Shown here piece by piece: positions 61,090 through 64,000 of a stretch of 64,000 nucleotides of DNA. The stretch comes from CAWFXC01 sp963819735 (GTDB taxonomy: Bacteria; Actinomycetota; Acidimicrobiia; IMCC26256; DASPTH01). A model generated the notes under the pieces. It saw nothing but the letters and a program-made list of their open reading frames with translations. It had not been told where the DNA came from and did not search any database. The position numbers and the translations under genes are program-made. Where the stretch lies: contig CAWFXC010000005.1 in the NCBI GenBank assembly GCA_963819735.1, positions 992,001 through 1,056,000 on the forward strand. The letters run 5' to 3'. The number at the start of each line of letters is the position of its first letter. The stretch's first letter is position 1.

Positions 61090-62940
61090 TTGATCACGAA
61101 ACGCCGTGTCCTGATTCGCCGGATCGCGTCGATCGTCGGATTGACGGTCGCCGTCACGCTGCTGGCTGCGATCGGATTGTCGGGGAACGTCTTCTCCGGA
61201 TTCCAGCGCCGCACCACCGACGCGCTGTTCCCTGCCGCGCCCACCGACTCGCACGTTGCAGTGGTCGGCTTCGATCGCAAGACGATCGACTCGTTGGGGA
61301 GTCCGCTCCCGCACGCGGCGGTGGCGCAGTTGATCCGCAACCTCTCCGCCGACGGGGCGCGGGTCATCGCGTTCGATGTGATCTACGACCAGGACCGGAC
61401 CGGCGACGCCGAACTCAGGGACGCGATCGACCAGACGAAGAACGTGATCCTCGGCGAGGAGGTCACGACCAAGACCGGCGGCAGCGACGGCGTCCTCCGC
61501 GGCGAGGACCCGAGCGGCTTCCCCGATGCGCTGCGGGGCGCGAACTTCACGGTGGGGCACGTGCAGATGAACGCGGATCACGGCGACGCGGTGAATCGCA
61601 GCGTGCCGTTGGTCGTCGAAACCGCCGACGGCCAGTTCCTCCCCGCGCTCTCACTCGCGAGCCTGATGGCCTACCGGGGGGACTCCGGGCCGGTGACGCT
61701 GCGCCCGGGTGGCGTGCAGGTCGGTGACCGCTTCATCCCCACCATCGGGGCCAAGTCGATGATCCTGAACTTCTCCGACCGGCTGTCGGAGCCTTCGCAC
61801 ATCATCTCGGCGGCCGACGTCGTGGCCGGCACCGTGCCCCGCAGTGAGATCGACGGCAAGATCGTGTTCGTGGGCGCGGTCGATCCGGTGCTCGGTGACA
61901 ACAAGCTGGCGCCGGTCAACAAGTCGTCAGGGATCCCGGGTGTGTTGCTGCACGCCAACGCCGTGAACACGATGCTCACCGCCTCCTACCTCGATCCGGT
62001 GAGCAACGGCCAGGTGCTGCTCTGGGTGGCCGGTCTCACGGCGGCGATCGGGATCGCGGTGTTGCTGCTTCCCCTGTGGTTGGCCGCGCTGGTCACCGTG
62101 CTGCTCGAGATCGCGTACGTCGTGTTCGCGTTCTCGCGTTTCGACGACGGGCGCGTCTTCAACTTCGTGTACCCCTCGCTCGCGGTCATCGTGGCGTTCG
62201 TCGGCGCGCTGGGTCTGCGGTACTTCGGCGAGACGCGGCAACGTCGACGCGTGACCGCGCTGTTCTCGCAGTACGTGCCGGAGACGGTCGCGCAGCGGCT
62301 CGTCGACGAAGATCGCGCGTCCATCGCGGTCGAAGGCGAACGTCTCGATATGACGGTGATGTTCTGCGATCTCCGTGGCTTCACCGCGTTGTCGGAGAGT
62401 CTGTCGCCCGCGATCGTGCGCGCGATGTTGAACCACTACTACGACCGCGTGACCGACGTCGTGCTCGGAAGCGGCGGCACACTCATGAAGTACGTCGGCG
62501 ACGAAGTGTTCGCGGTGTGGGGCGCGCCGTTGCCGAGCACCGATCATCCGCAACGTGCGCTCGACTGCGCGATCGCCATCCAGGCGCTCACCCCCGACCT
62601 GAATCGCGAGCTGGTCGAGCTCGGGGCGCCCGCGGTCGCGTTCGGCATCGGCCTCAACACGGGGGAGGCGGTCGCCGCGCACTTCGGCGGTGGTCGCCGC
62701 CGGCAGTACGACGTCGTCGGCGACACCGTCAACATCGGTGCGCGCCTCTGTTCGGCGGCCGGGCGGGGCGAGATCATCCTGTCGGATCAGGTGCTCACCC
62801 GCGTGCCGGTGCCGCCGGCCGTCGAGCCGCTGGGCCCGGTCGAGCTGAAGGGCGTGAGCCGGGAGCTCCGGCTGTGGCGGGTGGTCACGCCTACCGACGA
62901 GCAGGCGCTCTCCGACTCGGCTTCTCGAGGCGCCCGCTGA
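61090..62940 (+). CDS. Class III adenylate/guanylate cyclase with CHASE2 sensor
   Basis: 616 residues from TTG 61090. One membrane helix near the start, an extracytoplasmic CHASE2 domain (about 40-325, with DALFPAAPTDSHVAVVGFD and GVLLHANAVNTML), three closely spaced helices, then the cyclase domain with metal Asp residues in MFCDLRGFTALSE and KYVGDEVFAVWG, and VGDTVNIGARL. It turns an unknown outside signal into a cyclic nucleotide. GGAGG abuts the TTG with no spacer, so the start is uncertain, but no other start is in frame upstream. Confidence 0.9.
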   Translation: MITKRRVLIRRIASIVGLTVAVTLLAAIGLSGNVFSGFQRRTTDALFPAAPTDSHVAVVGFDRKTIDSLGSPLPHAAVAQLIRNLSADGARVIAFDVIYDQDRTGDAELRDAIDQTKNVILGEEVTTKTGGSDGVLRGEDPSGFPDALRGANFTVGHVQMNADHGDAVNRSVPLVVETADGQFLPALSLASLMAYRGDSGPVTLRPGGVQVGDRFIPTIGAKSMILNFSDRLSEPSHIISAADVVAGTVPRSEIDGKIVFVGAVDPVLGDNKLAPVNKSSGIPGVLLHANAVNTMLTASYLDPVSNGQVLLWVAGLTAAIGIAVLLLPLWLAALVTVLLEIAYVVFAFSRFDDGRVFNFVYPSLAVIVAFVGALGLRYFGETRQRRRVTALFSQYVPETVAQRLVDEDRASIAVEGERLDMTVMFCDLRGFTALSESLSPAIVRAMLNHYYDRVTDVVLGSGGTLMKYVGDEVFAVWGAPLPSTDHPQRALDCAIAIQALTPDLNRELVELGAPAVAFGIGLNTGEAVAAHFGGGRRRQYDVVGDTVNIGARLCSAAGRGEIILSDQVLTRVPVPPAVEPLGPVELKGVSRELRLWRVVTPTDEQALSDSASRGAR

Positions 62941-63095
62941 CGAGGCACGCCAGGGCGACCCGCTCGGCGCCTGTGCACAGGGGGGTTCGCGCACCCGCCG
63001 GAGTCGCCCCGGCGCATCCTGTTCCGCCCTCCGAGATCGGGCAGGAAAGCCGGTTGACGATGATGATGGTACTCGGCAACTATCGGCGTCACAAG

Positions 63096-63101
63096 TAAGG
63101 T
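63096..63101 (+). promoter_or_regulatory. Possible -10 (TAAGGT) of leaderless marR-type gene
   Basis: TAAGGT ends 9 bases before ATG 63111; no Shine-Dalgarno precedes the ATG. Confidence 0.35.
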
Positions 63102-63110
63102 ACGAGCCCT

Positions 63111-63542
63111 ATGGAGGAGATCGGGGATCTTCCCCGGGCGCTCGCCGAGACCCTCTTCGGGGTCTCGCACCGCATCAAGCTGCAGGTGTCACGCAGCGCC
63201 GCCGTCCACGATCTGTCGATGGCGCAGGTCCGGGTGCTGTACGCCCTCGACCAGCCGTTGCCGATGGGCGAGTTGGCCGAGCGGCTCTACCTCGACCCGT
63301 CGAATCTCACCGCGGTCGTCGATCGACTCGAGGCGCTCGGGCTGGTCGAGCGCCAGATCGGCGTCGACGACCGGCGGGTCAAGCGCATCATCGTCACCGC
63401 CCAGGGCGTCAGCCTGTGCGACGAGATCACCAACTCTCTGTTCGCCGAGGCGTCGGTGTTCGACGCGCTCGACCTCGGCGAGCAGCGCACGCTGTTCCGG
63501 CTGCTCTCGAAGTTGCTCGAAGCGCCGCCCTCCGCGCTGTAG
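63111..63542 (+). CDS. MarR-family transcriptional regulator
   Basis: 143 residues. A dimeric winged helix: FGVSHRIKLQVSRSAAVHDLSMAQVRVLYAL, then the recognition helix in MGELAERLYLDPSNLTAVVDRLEALGLVERQ and the wing VDDRRVKRIIVT. Such proteins repress efflux, catabolic or stress genes and are released by aromatic or oxidising ligands. The target is unknown; the downstream secreted-protein gene is convergent, so self-regulation is likeliest. Confidence 0.9.
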   Translation: MEEIGDLPRALAETLFGVSHRIKLQVSRSAAVHDLSMAQVRVLYALDQPLPMGELAERLYLDPSNLTAVVDRLEALGLVERQIGVDDRRVKRIIVTAQGVSLCDEITNSLFAEASVFDALDLGEQRTLFRLLSKLLEAPPSAL

Positions 63543-63581
63543 GGCAACGCGGCTTTCTCGCGCGCGTCGGCCTGCCGTCGC

Positions 63582-64000
63582 TCAGGTCGTGGTCGTGACG
63601 GCGCCCGACTTCGCCTGTCGTACCGCAGCCGCGAGACGCGTCATCGCCTTCTGCACACTGGTGGGCAACTGATCCGACGGTGCGGTCATCACGTTCGAGA
63701 GCCCGAACCGCTGCGTCGAGATCACGTTGTTCCCGACGCGCACGTAGGCCGAATCGATGACTCGCGTCTGCACCGGTTCCGTCTGCTGACCGACGACGTG
63801 CGACGTGTACACCTGATCACCCATCTTCTTGAACGCGAGCGGGCCGAGCGTCCAGGGAATCTTGATCGGGTCGTCGGGAAGCCCCGACATCGACGCTTGC
63901 CAACTGTTCTGACACGACTTGCCTTGCGCGCTGATCGCCTTCACGAACTGCTTCGCCACCGCGTTGGAGGGAAACGAGTAGACGGCTTCGGACAGCATCG
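63582..64000 (-). CDS. C-terminal part of a secreted sensor-domain protein (N-terminus beyond the window)
   Basis: 139 codons remain. The open frame reaches the right edge, and the ATG at 63998 is probably internal. The sequence (AVYSFPSNAVAKQFVKAI, GKSCQNSWQA, YVRVGNNVISTQRFG) resembles the PknH-type extracellular sensor domain of actinobacterial lipoproteins, including a lone Cys that normally pairs with an upstream one. Stop at 63582. Convergent with the MarR gene, 39 bases apart. Confidence 0.6.
   Translation of the reverse strand, partial: MLSEAVYSFPSNAVAKQFVKAISAQGKSCQNSWQASMSGLPDDPIKIPWTLGPLAFKKMGDQVYTSHVVGQQTEPVQTRVIDSAYVRVGNNVISTQRFGLSNVMTAPSDQLPTSVQKAMTRLAAAVRQAKSGAVTTTT

Overview
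The window is a dense, GC-rich chromosomal segment from an actinobacterium (Actinomycetota). Signs are an MshD-type mycothiol synthase, an InhA-type FabI, an HU protein with a long Lys/Ala tail, OmpR-type two-component systems, frequent GTG/TTG starts, GTGA/ATGA start-stop overlaps and many apparently leaderless starts. A stand-alone trpF beside hisA argues against the PriA-bearing lineages (Mycobacterium, Streptomyces) and fits a deep branch such as Acidimicrobiia. That last step is inference. I see no tRNA, rRNA, CRISPR, transposase or prophage genes, so it reads as core genome.

Layout. 1-11.4 kb: envelope and stress genes, namely a GT-C glycosyltransferase cut by the left edge, a cellulose-synthase-like GT2 with a PilZ domain, a BrkB-like membrane protein, a CPA2 antiporter with a small membrane partner, HU, aquaporin Z, a two-component system and PPK2. 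11.5-17.6 kb: an acyl-CoA operon (M3-like peptidase, SDR, acyl-CoA ligase, YyaL-like protein). 17.6-21 kb: CitE-like lyase plus MaoC hydratase, divergent from acetoacetyl-CoA synthetase, suggesting leucine or branched acyl-CoA breakdown. 21-24 kb: a run of tiny membrane proteins and hairpins. 24-27.5 kb: mshD-rlmN, a VOC protein and nth.

27.8-48 kb: amino-acid biosynthesis in broken blocks: hisDCBA; hisI-trpE-ygfZ; a second two-component system; trpC with a cupin and trpB2; then trpF-trpB-trpA. hisG, hisE, hisH, hisF, trpD and trpG are absent. 48-53.3 kb: a solitary N6-adenine methylase, an ECF sigma/anti-sigma pair, an MFS transporter with an extra N-terminal domain, and Bcp. 53.3-60.6 kb: a type II fatty-acid synthesis operon fabD-(biotinyl-like domain)-fabH-fabG-acpP-fabF-accD-fabI, divergent from fabZ. 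60.7-64 kb: a CHASE2 adenylate cyclase, a MarR regulator and the end of a secreted protein.

Two window-wide patterns matter. First, at least seven single-base-type frame breaks interrupt conserved genes (the CPA2 antiporter twice, hisD, hisC, a small gene, ptrB, accD), mostly at short G/C runs; they look more like sequencing or assembly indels than decay. Second, about a dozen genes lack a Shine-Dalgarno but carry a TANNNT-like -10 hexamer 6-9 bases before the start codon, which points to leaderless transcription. No clearly new biological system stands out. The best candidates for novelty are the lysine-less biotinyl-like protein in the FAS-II operon, the MFS fusion, the tiny-membrane-protein cluster, and the TrpB2-cupin pair.
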